Shown here: positions 35,076 to 44,027 of the stretch, in pieces
Layout: each line of letters opens with the position of its first letter
Numbering within the stretch: position 1 is the first letter of the stretch
Assembly (NCBI GenBank): GCA_025356395.1
Contig: JANXTA010000014.1
Coordinates: forward strand, 1 to 64,000
Direction: 5' to 3'
DNA length: 64,000 nt
Source of the DNA: Betaproteobacteria bacterium
Lineage (GTDB): Bacteria > Pseudomonadota > Gammaproteobacteria > Burkholderiales > Burkholderiaceae_D
Notes under the pieces: generated by a model
The model's input: only the letters and a program-made list of their open reading frames with translations
What the model was told of the DNA's origin: nothing
Databases searched by the model: none
Translations under genes and position numbers: made by a program

Positions 35076-35864
35076 TCAAACGGCCCGACGGACCATCAAT
35101 TCCTTGATCTTGCCGATCGCCCGCGTCGGATTGAGACCCTTCGGACACACGTCGACACAGTTCATGATCGTGTGGCAGCGGAACAGGCGATACGGGTCCT
35201 GCAGGTCGTCGAGTCGCTCGCCGGTCGCCCGGTCGCGGCTGTCCGCGATGAAGCGATAGGCCTGCAGCAGGCCGGCCGGGCCGACGAACTTGTCCGGGTT
35301 CCACCAGAAGCTCGGACACGACGTGGAGCAGCACGCGCACAGGATGCACTCGTACAGGCCGTCAAGTTCCTCGCGCTCGGCGGGCGACTGGTAGCGCTCC
35401 TTCTCCGGCGGCATCTCGTCGTTGATGAGATAGGGCTTGATCGAGTGGTACTGCTTGAAGAACTGCGACATGTCGACGATCAGGTCGCGGATCACGGGCA
35501 GGCCGGGCAACGGCTTCAGCACGATCGGCTGCTTGAGGTCGCGCAGGTTGGTCGTGCAGGCCAGGCCGTTCTTGCCGTTGATGTTCATCGCGTCCGACCC
35601 GCAGACGCCTTCGCGGCACGAGCGACGGATCGACACCGAGTCGTCGACGTCCGCCTTGATGCGCAGGATCGCGTCGAGCAGCATCTTGTCGGTGTCGTAG
35701 AGCTCGACCTCGAGCTTCTGCATGTAAGGGGCCTTGCCGCTGTCGGGGTCATAGCGATAGATCTCGAACTTCATCACGCGGGTCGGATGCTCGTCCGTGC
35801 CGTGACCTCCGAACGAGATGGTCTTCTCAACGGCGTTGACTTCGGCGGGATTGTTTGCGGTCAT
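35076..35864 (-). CDS. sdhB: Succinate dehydrogenase iron-sulfur subunit
   Basis: Electron-transfer subunit of complex II. The 262-residue protein has the [2Fe-2S] cysteines in SCREGVCGSDAMNING and the [4Fe-4S]/[3Fe-4S] cysteines in CILCACCSTSCPS and CHTIMNCVDVCPKGLNP. The N-terminus is somewhat longer than in E. coli (MTANNPAEVNAVEKTISFG). It follows sdhA by 40 bp in the sdhCDAB operon. Confidence 0.97.
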   Translation of the reverse strand: MTANNPAEVNAVEKTISFGGHGTDEHPTRVMKFEIYRYDPDSGKAPYMQKLEVELYDTDKMLLDAILRIKADVDDSVSIRRSCREGVCGSDAMNINGKNGLACTTNLRDLKQPIVLKPLPGLPVIRDLIVDMSQFFKQYHSIKPYLINDEMPPEKERYQSPAEREELDGLYECILCACCSTSCPSFWWNPDKFVGPAGLLQAYRFIADSRDRATGERLDDLQDPYRLFRCHTIMNCVDVCPKGLNPTRAIGKIKELMVRRAV

Positions 35865-35904
35865 GCTGTTCCTCGGTATCAGTGAGCGATGCCTGGGTGG
35901 TCGA

Positions 35905-37719
35905 TCAGAACGTGCGCTTCTTCGGCTGGAAGGTCTCGACGGTCAGCGGCTTGAGATTGACCGGCTTGTAGTCGAGCCTCGAGCCTTCGGTGTAGTACAG
36001 CGAGTGGCGCATCCACTCGGCGTCGTTACGATCGGGGAAGTCCTCGCGGGCGTGCGCGCCACGCGACTCCCTGCGTGCCTCGGCCGCGACGATCGTTGCT
36101 TTTGCAACTTCCACCAGGTTGTCGAGTTCCAGCGCCTCGATGCGCGCCGTGTTGAAGACTTTCGACTTGTCCTGGATCGCGACACTCTTCGCGCGTTCTG
36201 TCAGCGCCATGATCTTCGTCACGCCCTCGGCCAGCAGGCCTTGCGTGCGGAACACGCCGCAGTGCGCCTGCATGTCCGAGCGGATGTCGTTGGCGACGTC
36301 CTGCGTCTTCTCGCCGCTGGTGCGGGCCTCGAGCGCCGCGAGACGCGACGACGTCTTCTCGGCCGCGTCGGCCGGCAGCGACTTCCAGGCCTTGTCCTTC
36401 AGGTTTGACTTCACGATGTGGTTGCCGGCGGCGCGACCGAACACCAGCAGGTCGAGTAGCGAGTTGGTGCCGAGACGATTGGCACCGTGCACCGACACGC
36501 AGGCACATTCGCCTATTGCATAAAGTCCGTTCACGATCTCGTTCGGATTACCGTTCTTCGGCACGACGACCTGGCCGTAATAGTTCGTCGGGATACCGCC
36601 CATCTGGTAGTGGATCGTCGGGACGACCGGGATCGGTTCCTTGATCGGGTCGACGTTGGCAAACTTCATCGCGATCTCGCGGATCGACGGCAGCCGCTTG
36701 TTGATGGTGTCGGCGCCGAGGTGGTCGAGCTTCAGCAGCACGTATTCCTTCTTGGGTCCGCAGCCGCGACCTTCCTTGATCTCCTGGTCCATCGAGCGCG
36801 ACACGAAGTCGCGCGGCGCCAGGTCCTTCAGCGTCGGTGCGTAGCGTTCCATGAAGCGCTCGCCGTTGCTGTTGAGCAGGATACCGCCCTCGCCGCGCAC
36901 GCCTTCGGTGATCAAAACGCCCGCGCCGGCCACGCCGGTCGGATGGAACTGCCAGAACTCCATGTCCTCAAGGGGAATGCCGGCGCGCGCCGCCATGCCC
37001 ATGCCGTCGCCGGTGTTGATGAACGCGTTGGTCGACGCGGCCCAGATGCGGCCCGCGCCGCCGGTGGCGAGCAGCGTGGTCTTGGCCTCGAGGATCATCG
37101 CCTCGCCGGTCTCCATCTCGAGCGCCACCACCCCAACGACGTCGCCCTCCTCGTCGCGGATCAGGTCGAGCGCCATCCACTCGACGAAGAACTGCGTGCG
37201 CGCGCGGACATTCCGTTGATAGAGCGTATGAAGCATCGCGTGACCGGTGCGGTCGGCCGCGGCGCAGGCGCGCGCAACCGGCTTCTCGCCGAAGTTGGCC
37301 GAGTGGCCGCCGAATGGACGCTGGTAGATCGTGCCGTCGGGGTTGCGGTCGAACGGCATGCCGAAGTGCTCGAGTTCGTAGACGACGTTGGGCGCCTCGC
37401 GACACATGAACTCGATGGCGTCCTGGTCGCCCAGGTAGTCTGAGCCCTTGACGGTGTCGAACATGTGCCAGTACCAGTTGTCCTCGCTCATGTTGCCGAG
37501 CGACGCGCCGATGCCGCCCTGCGCCGCGACCGTGTGCGAGCGGGTCGGGAAGACCTTCGACAGCACGGCGACCGAGAGGCCGGCCTCGGCCAGTTGCAGC
37601 GACGCGCGCATGCCGGAGCCACCGGCACCGACGATCACCGCGTCGAACCGCCGACGCGGCAGCTTGCTGTGGATGTTGAAGACGGGTGCCGCGTTGGAAG
37701 CATTCGTGGAGCCGGCCAT
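35905..37719 (-). CDS. sdhA: Succinate dehydrogenase flavoprotein subunit
   Basis: Oxidises succinate to fumarate using covalent FAD. The 604-residue protein has the FAD motif VIVGAGGSGMRASLQL and the SHTVAAQGGIGASL segment carrying the FAD-linking histidine. The active-site region includes HPTGVAGAG, RGEGGILLN and ERYAPTLKDLAPRD. ATG 37719 gives the conserved start. The track ORF runs on through the end of sdhD in a shadow frame. Confidence 0.97.
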   Translation of the reverse strand: MAGSTNASNAAPVFNIHSKLPRRRFDAVIVGAGGSGMRASLQLAEAGLSVAVLSKVFPTRSHTVAAQGGIGASLGNMSEDNWYWHMFDTVKGSDYLGDQDAIEFMCREAPNVVYELEHFGMPFDRNPDGTIYQRPFGGHSANFGEKPVARACAAADRTGHAMLHTLYQRNVRARTQFFVEWMALDLIRDEEGDVVGVVALEMETGEAMILEAKTTLLATGGAGRIWAASTNAFINTGDGMGMAARAGIPLEDMEFWQFHPTGVAGAGVLITEGVRGEGGILLNSNGERFMERYAPTLKDLAPRDFVSRSMDQEIKEGRGCGPKKEYVLLKLDHLGADTINKRLPSIREIAMKFANVDPIKEPIPVVPTIHYQMGGIPTNYYGQVVVPKNGNPNEIVNGLYAIGECACVSVHGANRLGTNSLLDLLVFGRAAGNHIVKSNLKDKAWKSLPADAAEKTSSRLAALEARTSGEKTQDVANDIRSDMQAHCGVFRTQGLLAEGVTKIMALTERAKSVAIQDKSKVFNTARIEALELDNLVEVAKATIVAAEARRESRGAHAREDFPDRNDAEWMRHSLYYTEGSRLDYKPVNLKPLTVETFQPKKRTF

Positions 37720-37721
37720 GC

Positions 37722-38090
37722 TCAAACCCTCCAGAGGATGATGACGCCGTACGCCACGCAGGCGAACAGCCAGATGATCGTGCCGACCTGCAGCAGCAGG
37801 CGGATGGCGGTGGGCTTGACGTAGTCCATCCAGATGTCGCGCATGCCCACCCAGGCGTGATACGCAAAAGCGGCGAAGACCACGAGGGTCGCGATCTTCA
37901 TCCACGGGTGGGCGAACAGTCCGGCCCATCCTTCGTACGAGAAGTTGCGACCGCCGAAGAACGCAGCCAGCAGGATGACGGTGTAGACAGCCATGACGAT
38001 GGCGGTGAAGCGCTGCGCCATCCAGTCGCCCATGCCGTAATGCGCGCCGACGACGAGGCGTTTGGGTCCGATGCGATTCGTGCCGGCCAT
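37722..38090 (-). CDS. sdhD: Succinate dehydrogenase membrane anchor subunit SdhD
   Basis: One of two membrane subunits that bind heme b and quinone. The 122-residue protein has three hydrophobic segments and the motif YHAWVGMRDIWMDYVK, where the His is the likely heme ligand region and the Asp-Tyr pair contacts quinone. The start overlaps the sdhC stop as TGATG. It ends 2 bp before sdhA. Confidence 0.93.
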   Translation of the reverse strand: MAGTNRIGPKRLVVGAHYGMGDWMAQRFTAIVMAVYTVILLAAFFGGRNFSYEGWAGLFAHPWMKIATLVVFAAFAYHAWVGMRDIWMDYVKPTAIRLLLQVGTIIWLFACVAYGVIILWRV

Positions 38091-38500
38091 CAGAAGGCTC
38101 CGAAGATCTTGAGGGCGAACGCGAGCCACAGTACGAGGCTGACCGCGAACACCGCGAGCGCCGACTGGCGGCTGCTGTCCTTCTCGAGCCCGATGTGAAC
38201 GTCCATGAAGAGATGGCGGATGCCGGCGCAGAAGTGATGCAGGTAGGCCCACAGCAGCACGAGGATCACGAGCTTCGCGAACCAGTTGGAAGTCACGCTC
38301 TTGAACGAGCCGAAGCTGATCTCGGACGTCAGGCTCTTGTCGAGCAGGAAAAGCACAAACGGAAGCAACAGGAACATCGTCGCCCCGCTGACCCGATGGA
38401 GGATCGAGAGAATGCCGGCGACGGGGAGTCGATACGCGACGATCTGACTGATGTTGATGTTGCGGTGGATCGGCCGTGTGGGCCGCGTCAGATCGGACAT
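38090..38500 (-). CDS. sdhC: Succinate dehydrogenase cytochrome b556 subunit
   Basis: Membrane subunit of complex II that with SdhD holds heme b. The 136-residue protein begins with MSDLTRPTRPIHRNINISQI; the SILHRVSGATMF segment contains the quinone-site Ser/Arg, and HHFCAGIRHLFMDVH contains the heme-ligand histidine. It has three membrane helices. ATG 38500 is preceded by GAGGCG. It is the first gene of the sdh operon; the 180-bp gap upstream is AT-rich and probably holds the promoter. Confidence 0.95.
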   Translation of the reverse strand: MSDLTRPTRPIHRNINISQIVAYRLPVAGILSILHRVSGATMFLLLPFVLFLLDKSLTSEISFGSFKSVTSNWFAKLVILVLLWAYLHHFCAGIRHLFMDVHIGLEKDSSRQSALAVFAVSLVLWLAFALKIFGAF

Positions 38501-38680
38501 GCTTCGCCTCGAATTCCTGTGAGTTTCTTTACCGTGAACGCCAAATGGCATCTCGGTGGACGACAGATTTTTTCAACCATCTATTTTCAACGATTTTCCG
38601 CGCAGCAACAAACGCATGGACATGCGGCGATGAACACCCTCGAAATCGAGCCCCGACCAAGACCCCATAGAGTAACGCGA
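38501..38680 (-). promoter_or_regulatory. Leader/promoter region of the sdh operon
   Basis: This gap is clearly richer in A and T than its surroundings and holds TTGAAAATAGATGG and TTGAAAAAATC stretches on the minus strand, suited to a promoter. I do not see one confident -35/-10 pair. The palindrome TTTCTATAGAAA at 38694-38705 lies just inside the end of the neighbouring GntR gene. Confidence 0.4.
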
Positions 38681-39499
38681 TCATCCCAAAGTGTTTCTAT
38701 AGAAATGGCTATGGGTCGAATAGAGCCCCCGACGTAATTCCACCGGCCGGTCCGCATAGGTCATCGAGACCCGCTCGACCGACAGCAAAGGCGCATGGAG
38801 CGCAACCGCGAGGATGCGGGCCGCGTCGGGGGTGGCTGCAACGGCCCGGATCCGCTCCTCGGCGCGGGTCATCGGCGTGGCAAATTCGGATTCGAAGAGG
38901 CCGTACAGCGGGCCCTGGTAGGCCGAGACGCGCTCGGCGGTCAGTCCCTTGAACACCGTACCGTCGAGCCAGATGTCGTCGAGCACCGTGGGCACGCCGT
39001 CGAAGGACAGCACGCGCCGGATCGCCACAAGGCTGTCGCCGGCCTTCAGTCGCAGGAAACGCGCGATCTCGGCAGAGGCCCGGATACGCCGGCATTCGAG
39101 GATGCGGCTCTCGGACGTCTCGTCGCGCGCATCGTCGGGTGCAAGTCGCAGGAAACGGAACTGCGCACGCGCTTCCTGATGCGTGGCGACGTAGGTGCCC
39201 TTGCCCTGGCGACGGATCAGCAGGTTCTCCGCGGCCATCGCGTCGATCGCCTTGCGTACCGTGCCCTGGCTGACGCCGAAACGCTTCGCCAGATCGCCCT
39301 CGCTGGGAATCGCCTCGCCGGGTTTCCATTCCCCACCCTGCAGGCCGCGCGTGATCAGCGTCTTGATCTGCAGATACAGCGGGCTGAAGGTGGCGGCGTC
39401 GGCGCTGGTCGCGCCGCGAATCGTCGTCGCGCGCCGTCCGTAGCCGCTCGCGACACGCTCCACCTGCGATGAAAGTCCTTCGTTCAACTTCGCCATCAT
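38681..39499 (-). CDS. GntR-family regulator with UTRA domain (HutC type)
   Basis: A 272-residue regulator. An N-terminal extension of about 40 residues precedes the GntR winged helix (LYLQIKTLITRGLQGGEWKPGE, RFGVSQGTVRKAIDAM, IRRQGKGTYVA). A UTRA effector domain ends in PVELRRGLYSTHSHFYR. The start is one of two tandem ATGs at 39499. It lies between sdhCDAB and the divergent mdh, and genes of this kind in Burkholderiales are predicted to control TCA genes. The effector is not known from the sequence; a dicarboxylate is a natural guess. Confidence 0.9.
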   Translation of the reverse strand: MMAKLNEGLSSQVERVASGYGRRATTIRGATSADAATFSPLYLQIKTLITRGLQGGEWKPGEAIPSEGDLAKRFGVSQGTVRKAIDAMAAENLLIRRQGKGTYVATHQEARAQFRFLRLAPDDARDETSESRILECRRIRASAEIARFLRLKAGDSLVAIRRVLSFDGVPTVLDDIWLDGTVFKGLTAERVSAYQGPLYGLFESEFATPMTRAEERIRAVAATPDAARILAVALHAPLLSVERVSMTYADRPVELRRGLYSTHSHFYRNTLG

Positions 39500-39537
39500 G
39501 ATCCGTCGTCCCAGGTCATCGTGCACTGCATTTCGTA

Positions 39538-39549
39538 TCTTATATAAGA
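39538..39549. promoter_or_regulatory. Candidate GntR operator between the regulator and mdh
   Basis: TCTTATATAAGA is a perfect 12-bp palindrome in the gap between the divergent GntR gene and mdh, 39 bp from the regulator start. Near-symmetric TTTCG and CGAAA lie around it. An AT-only core in a roughly 65% GC genome is notable and fits an autoregulatory operator. Confidence 0.6.
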
Positions 39550-39781
39550 GAGCGAAATGCCGCGGATTCGTGACCGCGATCGAGTGCCGGCGCATTTTCG
39601 CGCTGATCGATTCGGCGTAAACTCGGCTTCCGAGAGCGTCCCCAGACCGGATCCGTACCGCCGCCGAAGCCCGCGCGGCCGTCCCGTCCCGCACACGAAG
39701 CGCTCCACGGATCGGCGTCGCACGCATCACCTCTTCCGCACGACGCTTTTCCCACTCATCCCATTTCACGGAGATCGTTCC

Positions 39782-40771
39782 ATGACCCAAGCCGCCAAGC
39801 GCGTCGCCGTCACCGGTGCCGCGGGCCAGATCGGCTACGCCCTGCTGTTCCGCATAGCGAACGGCGACCTGCTCGGACCCGACCAGCCGGTGATCCTGCA
39901 ACTACTCGAGATCCCCGACGAGAAGGCACAGAAGGCGCTGGCCGGCGTGATCATGGAACTCGAGGACTGCGCGTTCCCCCTGCTGCAGGGCGTGATCCCG
40001 ACCGGTAATCCGATGGTCGCGTTCAAGGACGCCGACGTCGCGCTGCTGGTGGGTGCGCGTCCCCGCGGACCGGGCATGGAACGCAAGGACCTGCTATCGG
40101 CCAACGCGCAGATCTTCACGGCGCAGGGCAAGGCGCTCAACGCGGTCGCGAGCCGCGACGTCAAGGTGCTGGTGGTCGGCAACCCGGCCAACACCAACGC
40201 GTACATCGCGATGAAGTCGGCGCCGGACCTGCCGAAGGAGAATTTTACGGCGATGCTGCGCCTTGACCACAACCGCGCGCTGTCCCAGCTCGCCACCAAG
40301 ACCGGCACCGCGGTCGGCAACATCGAGAAGCTGGTCGTGTGGGGCAACCACTCGCCGACGATGTACCCCGACTACCGTTTCGCGACGGTCGGCGGCAAGG
40401 GCATGAAGGACCTTGTCAACGACGACGCCTGGAACAAGGACACGTTCATCCCCAAGGTCGGCAAGCGCGGCGCCGCGATCATCGAGGCGCGCGGCCTGTC
40501 TTCGGCGGCGTCGGCGGCCAACGCGGCCATCGATCACGTCCATGACTGGTTGCTCGGCAGCGACGGCAAGTGGGTCACGATGGGCATCGCCTCCGACGGC
40601 AGCTACGACATCCCGAAGGACGTCATCTACGGCTTCCCGGTCGTGACCAAGGACGGCAAATACGAGATCGTCAAGGGCCTGGAGATCGACGCGTTCAGCC
40701 GCGAGAAGATGGACTTCACCCTCAAGGAACTCACCGAAGAGCAGGACGGCGTTAAGCATCTGCTGACTTGA
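39782..40771 (+). CDS. mdh: Malate dehydrogenase
   Basis: NAD-dependent malate/oxaloacetate interconversion in the TCA cycle. The 329-residue protein has the NAD motif [15 protein letters not shown], substrate Arg residues in [16 protein letters not shown], and the catalytic histidine in [13 protein letters not shown]. The absence of membrane segments and the length fit the cytosolic-type MDH of betaproteobacteria. ATG 39782 has an AGATCG region upstream; the longer track ORF reads through the promoter. It is divergent from the GntR regulator and precedes prpB by 13 bp. Confidence 0.96.
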   Translation: MTQAAKRVAVTGAAGQIGYALLFRIANGDLLGPDQPVILQLLEIPDEKAQKALAGVIMELEDCAFPLLQGVIPTGNPMVAFKDADVALLVGARPRGPGMERKDLLSANAQIFTAQGKALNAVASRDVKVLVVGNPANTNAYIAMKSAPDLPKENFTAMLRLDHNRALSQLATKTGTAVGNIEKLVVWGNHSPTMYPDYRFATVGGKGMKDLVNDDAWNKDTFIPKVGKRGAAIIEARGLSSAASAANAAIDHVHDWLLGSDGKWVTMGIASDGSYDIPKDVIYGFPVVTKDGKYEIVKGLEIDAFSREKMDFTLKELTEEQDGVKHLLT

Positions 40772-40784
40772 GGAGCGAAGCACC

Positions 40785-41663
40785 ATGACGAGCGCCGGAT
40801 CGAAGTTCCGTCAGGCCGTCGTCGACGAGAAGCCTCTGTCGGTGATCGGCGCCATCAACGCGTACACCGCGCGGATGGCCGAGGCCACAGGCTTCAAGGC
40901 GTTGTACCTGTCGGGTGGCGGCGTGGCCGCCAACTCGCTCGGCATGCCCGACCTCGGCATCAGCACGATGGAAGACGTGCTGATCGACGCGCGCCGCATC
41001 ATCGACGCGTCGTCGCTGCCGCTGTTGGTCGACATCGATGTCGGCTGGGGTGGTGCCTTCAACATCGCGCGCACCGTCCGCATGTTCGAGAAGGCCGGCG
41101 TCGCCGCGGTCCACATGGAAGACCAGGTCGGTACCAAACGCTGCGGCCATCGCCCGGGCAAGGAAGTCGTCTCGAAGGACGAGATGGTCGACCGTATCAA
41201 GGCCGCGGTCGATGCGCGCCAGGACGGGGGCTTCGTGATCATGGCGCGCACCGACGCGCTGGCGATCGAAGGTATCGATGCGGCGATCGAGCGTGCGGTG
41301 GCGTACGTGGAAGCCGGCGCCGACATGATCTTCCCCGAGGCGATGACCGATCTGGCGATGTACGACCGGTTCAAGAAGGCCGTGATGGTCCCGATCCTGG
41401 CCAACATCACCGAGTTCGGCTTCACGCCGCTGTTCACGACGCATGAACTGGCGACGGTCGACGTCGACATCGTGCTGTTCTGCTGCTCGGCCTATCGCGC
41501 GATGAACGCGGCGGCTCTGAAGGTCTACGAAGCGATCCGCACCGAGGGCACGCAGAAGAGCGTGGTCGATACGATGCAGACCCGCAACGACCTTTACAAG
41601 TATCTCGGTTACCACGTGTACGAAGAGAAGCTCGACGCGCTGTTCGCGACGAAAAAGAACTAG
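40785..41663 (+). CDS. prpB: Methylisocitrate lyase
   Basis: Splits 2-methylisocitrate into pyruvate and succinate in propionate breakdown. The 292-residue protein of the isocitrate lyase/PEP mutase superfamily has the PrpB signature [10 protein letters not shown], the metal-site DIDVGWGG and MARTDA, and the loop [11 protein letters not shown]. The 13-bp gap after mdh suggests an mdh-prpB-prpC operon. Confidence 0.95.
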   Translation: MTSAGSKFRQAVVDEKPLSVIGAINAYTARMAEATGFKALYLSGGGVAANSLGMPDLGISTMEDVLIDARRIIDASSLPLLVDIDVGWGGAFNIARTVRMFEKAGVAAVHMEDQVGTKRCGHRPGKEVVSKDEMVDRIKAAVDARQDGGFVIMARTDALAIEGIDAAIERAVAYVEAGADMIFPEAMTDLAMYDRFKKAVMVPILANITEFGFTPLFTTHELATVDVDIVLFCCSAYRAMNAAALKVYEAIRTEGTQKSVVDTMQTRNDLYKYLGYHVYEEKLDALFATKKN

Positions 41664-41668
41664 TGCAG

Positions 41669-41692
41669 TCGTTCCCGCGCACCCGGGAACGA
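41669..41692. repeat. TCGTTCCCG palindromic repeat
   Basis: TCGTTCCCG and CGGGAACGA form a perfect 9-bp stem over a 6-base loop in the 50-bp prpB-prpC gap. It matches the element in the odhA-odhB gap in core sequence, so the two are members of one repeat family. Confidence 0.68.
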
Positions 41693-41713
41693 CGAAATCC
41701 CTGGAGAACCTGT

Positions 41714-42868
41714 ATGGCCGAACCGACAGCACCCGCCTTCAAACCCAAAAAGTCCGTCGCCCTCTCCGGCGTGACCGCCGGTAACACTGCGCTGTGTACG
41801 GTCGGCAAGACCGGCAACGACCTGCACTATCGCGGCTACGACATCCTGGATATCGCCGACACCAGCGAGTTCGAGGAGATCGCCCACCTGCTAGTGCACG
41901 GCAAGCTGCCGAACAAGAGCGAACTCGCCGCGTACAAGAACAAGCTGAAGGCGCTGCGCGGGTTGCCCGCGGCGGTGATGGATGCGCTCGAATGCCTGCC
42001 GGCATCGTCGCACCCGATGGACGTGATGCGGACTGGCGCGTCGGTGCTCGGCTGCGTGCTGCCCGAAAAGGACGACCACAACCACCCGGGCGCGCGCGAC
42101 ATCGCTGACCGCCTGATGGCGTCGTTCGGATCGATGCTGCTGTACTGGTACCACTACGCGTTCAACGGCCGGCAGATCGAGGTCGAGACCGACGACGAAT
42201 CCATCGGAGGGCACTTCCTCCACCTGCTGCACGGCGAATCTCCGCCCGAGTCGTGGGTCAAGGCGATGCACGTGTCTCTGATCCTGTATGCCGAGCACGA
42301 GTTCAACGCGTCCACCTTCGCGGCGCGTGTGGTCGCCGGCACGGGCTCCGACATCTACTCGGCCATCGTCGGCGGCATTGGGGCCTTGCGCGGCCCCAAG
42401 CACGGCGGCGCCAACGAAGTGGCCTTCGAGATCCAGAAGCGCTACGAGATGCCCGATGCGGCCGAAGTCGACATCCGCAGGCGCATCGAGAACAAGGAGG
42501 TCGTGATCGGTTTCGGGCACCCGGTGTACACCGTCTCCGACCCGCGCAACAAGGTCATCAAGGAAGTCGCGAAGAAGCTGTCGAAGGAAGCGGACGACAC
42601 CCGCATGTTCGACATCGCGGAACGCCTCGAGACCGTAATGTGGGATGCGAAGAAGATGTTCCCCAACCTCGACTGGTTCTCGGCCGTCAGCTATCACATG
42701 ATGGGCGTGCCGACCTCGATGTTCACGCCGCTCTTCGTGATCTCGCGGACGTCGGGCTGGTCGGCTCACGTGATCGAACAGCGCATCGACGGCAAGATCA
42801 TCCGTCCGACCGCCAACTACGTCGGCCCCGAGGACCTCAAGTTCGTGCCGATCGCGAAGCGCAAGTGA
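41714..42868 (+). CDS. prpC: 2-methylcitrate synthase
   Basis: Condenses propionyl-CoA and oxaloacetate to 2-methylcitrate. The 384-residue length, shorter than GltA by about 50 residues, and the lack of the N-terminal zinc-type domain mark the PrpC/type I-like group. Catalytic segments are [25 protein letters not shown] and [15 protein letters not shown]. The [15 protein letters not shown] start is typical of PrpC. ATG 41714 is inside the track ORF. It follows prpB. Confidence 0.95.
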   Translation: MAEPTAPAFKPKKSVALSGVTAGNTALCTVGKTGNDLHYRGYDILDIADTSEFEEIAHLLVHGKLPNKSELAAYKNKLKALRGLPAAVMDALECLPASSHPMDVMRTGASVLGCVLPEKDDHNHPGARDIADRLMASFGSMLLYWYHYAFNGRQIEVETDDESIGGHFLHLLHGESPPESWVKAMHVSLILYAEHEFNASTFAARVVAGTGSDIYSAIVGGIGALRGPKHGGANEVAFEIQKRYEMPDAAEVDIRRRIENKEVVIGFGHPVYTVSDPRNKVIKEVAKKLSKEADDTRMFDIAERLETVMWDAKKMFPNLDWFSAVSYHMMGVPTSMFTPLFVISRTSGWSAHVIEQRIDGKIIRPTANYVGPEDLKFVPIAKRK

Positions 42869-42899
42869 AGCACCGCGGGTCACCGGACACGAGGCCCTT

Positions 42900-43053
42900 G
42901 CAGGCTGTTGAAAAGCGTAGCGAGGACGGTCGTGTGCAAGGCGCACGGAGCGGAGGAACCGGAACGTACCTGCGTACGTGAGGATTCCGGGCACCGCCGC
43001 ATCGATAACATTCGGGCGCAGACGGCCGCCGCAGTAGCTTTTCAACAGCCTGC
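42900..43053. repeat. MITE-like element with 17-bp perfect terminal inverted repeats
   Basis: GCAGGCTGTTGAAAAGC at the left end is the exact reverse complement of GCTTTTCAACAGCCTGC at the right end; the element is 154 bp with no gene inside. Elements beginning caggctgttgaaaa and ending ttttcaacagcctg occur in many proteobacterial genomes. It most likely moves in trans with a transposase not present here. It fills the gap after prpC. Confidence 0.78.
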
Positions 43054-43221
43054 TAGGGTTTTCTCCCCATCGCATGGCAGTACAAGCGCCTGTTGCGTGC
43101 TTGCCGCAACAACGGAACGGATCGTGGCGCCGCAGGCCGTCTTGGCTTAATAATCGCCTGCTGTGCTGCGGCTGGCTCTCGGCCTTCGAGACGTCCCGCT
43201 TGGCGCCGATGCCGACGGACG

Positions 43222-43899
43222 ATGCAGGACACCGAGGTTTACATCAAGACCGATGCCGGTCGCGACGAGATCCGTTCGCGAACCTTGGGCTTACCAATGT
43301 CGGTCCGCGCCATCCTCCTGATGGTCGACGGCCAACGGCCGGTCGCGGCGATGCGGTCGTTGATCGCGGGCTCGAAGGCGCCCTCCGACGTCCTCGACGG
43401 CCTGGTCGCAAAGGGCCTGATCGAGCCGCGCAACGGCGCGGTCTCGGCACCCGCTGCCGCACCGAAGGCCGCCGCGCTGCCGATCGAGCGACCCACCGTT
43501 GCCGCGCCGGTCTTCGTGCCGTCCGTGGCAGAGCCGGCGCCGCAGGTCATCGCGTCGACCGTCTCCTACGACGGCCCGCTCGATCTCGTCCTGCCGACGA
43601 TCTACGGACCCGAAGTCGCAGAGATCGCCGAATCCGTGCCTCCAGCGCCGGCAGTGGCTGCCGATCCAGGGCCACCGCCGCTCAATCGCTACGAACACCT
43701 CTACATGATGATGAACGAGATCGTTCGCGACTTCCTCGCGCCGCATCGTCGTTATTTCCTGCAACTCAAGATCGAGCGCTGTGCCACGCCCGAAGAGTTG
43801 CTCGAGCTCCTGCACGACCTGCAGATGGCCCTGGCCAAGGCCCGCGGCGAAGCCTTCGCTTCCGACGTGATCTCGCGCCTGCGCAGCGCCGCTTCCTGA
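43222..43899 (+). CDS. Hypothetical two-domain protein with Ala/Pro linker
   Basis: A 225-residue protein I do not recognise by name. Residues 1-72 form a compact domain ([42 protein letters not shown]) that resembles a winged-helix or response-linked fold seen in uncharacterised betaproteobacterial proteins. Residues about 73-150 are an Ala/Pro/Val-rich linker. The last 75 residues are helical ([23 protein letters not shown]). ATG 43222 removes a 43-codon upstream extension that crosses the MITE flank. It lies between prpC and prpD. Confidence 0.72.
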   Translation: MQDTEVYIKTDAGRDEIRSRTLGLPMSVRAILLMVDGQRPVAAMRSLIAGSKAPSDVLDGLVAKGLIEPRNGAVSAPAAAPKAAALPIERPTVAAPVFVPSVAEPAPQVIASTVSYDGPLDLVLPTIYGPEVAEIAESVPPAPAVAADPGPPPLNRYEHLYMMMNEIVRDFLAPHRRYFLQLKIERCATPEELLELLHDLQMALAKARGEAFASDVISRLRSAAS

Positions 43900-44027
43900 C
43901 ATCTTTCGCACGTCACGCGGCTGCTGGTCGCATGTCGACCGGCGTATCCTCTTGCCCGCAGCAACGACAGTCGTCGCGCAACGCGTCGACTCCCGTCCAT
44001 TCGGCCAAAAACACGCCCCCATCCTTC

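Noticed and set aside
38694-38705. TTTCTATAGAAA perfect palindrome as a GntR operator for sdh
   Set aside because: It lies within the last codons of the GntR gene (HFYRN) and differs from the palindrome upstream of mdh; coding explains it well enough.
42900-43053. MITE region as the start of a coding gene (track ORFs at 42908 and 43074)
   Set aside because: These ORFs cross the inverted repeat and have no conserved sequence; the real gene starts at 43222 and prpD at 44028.
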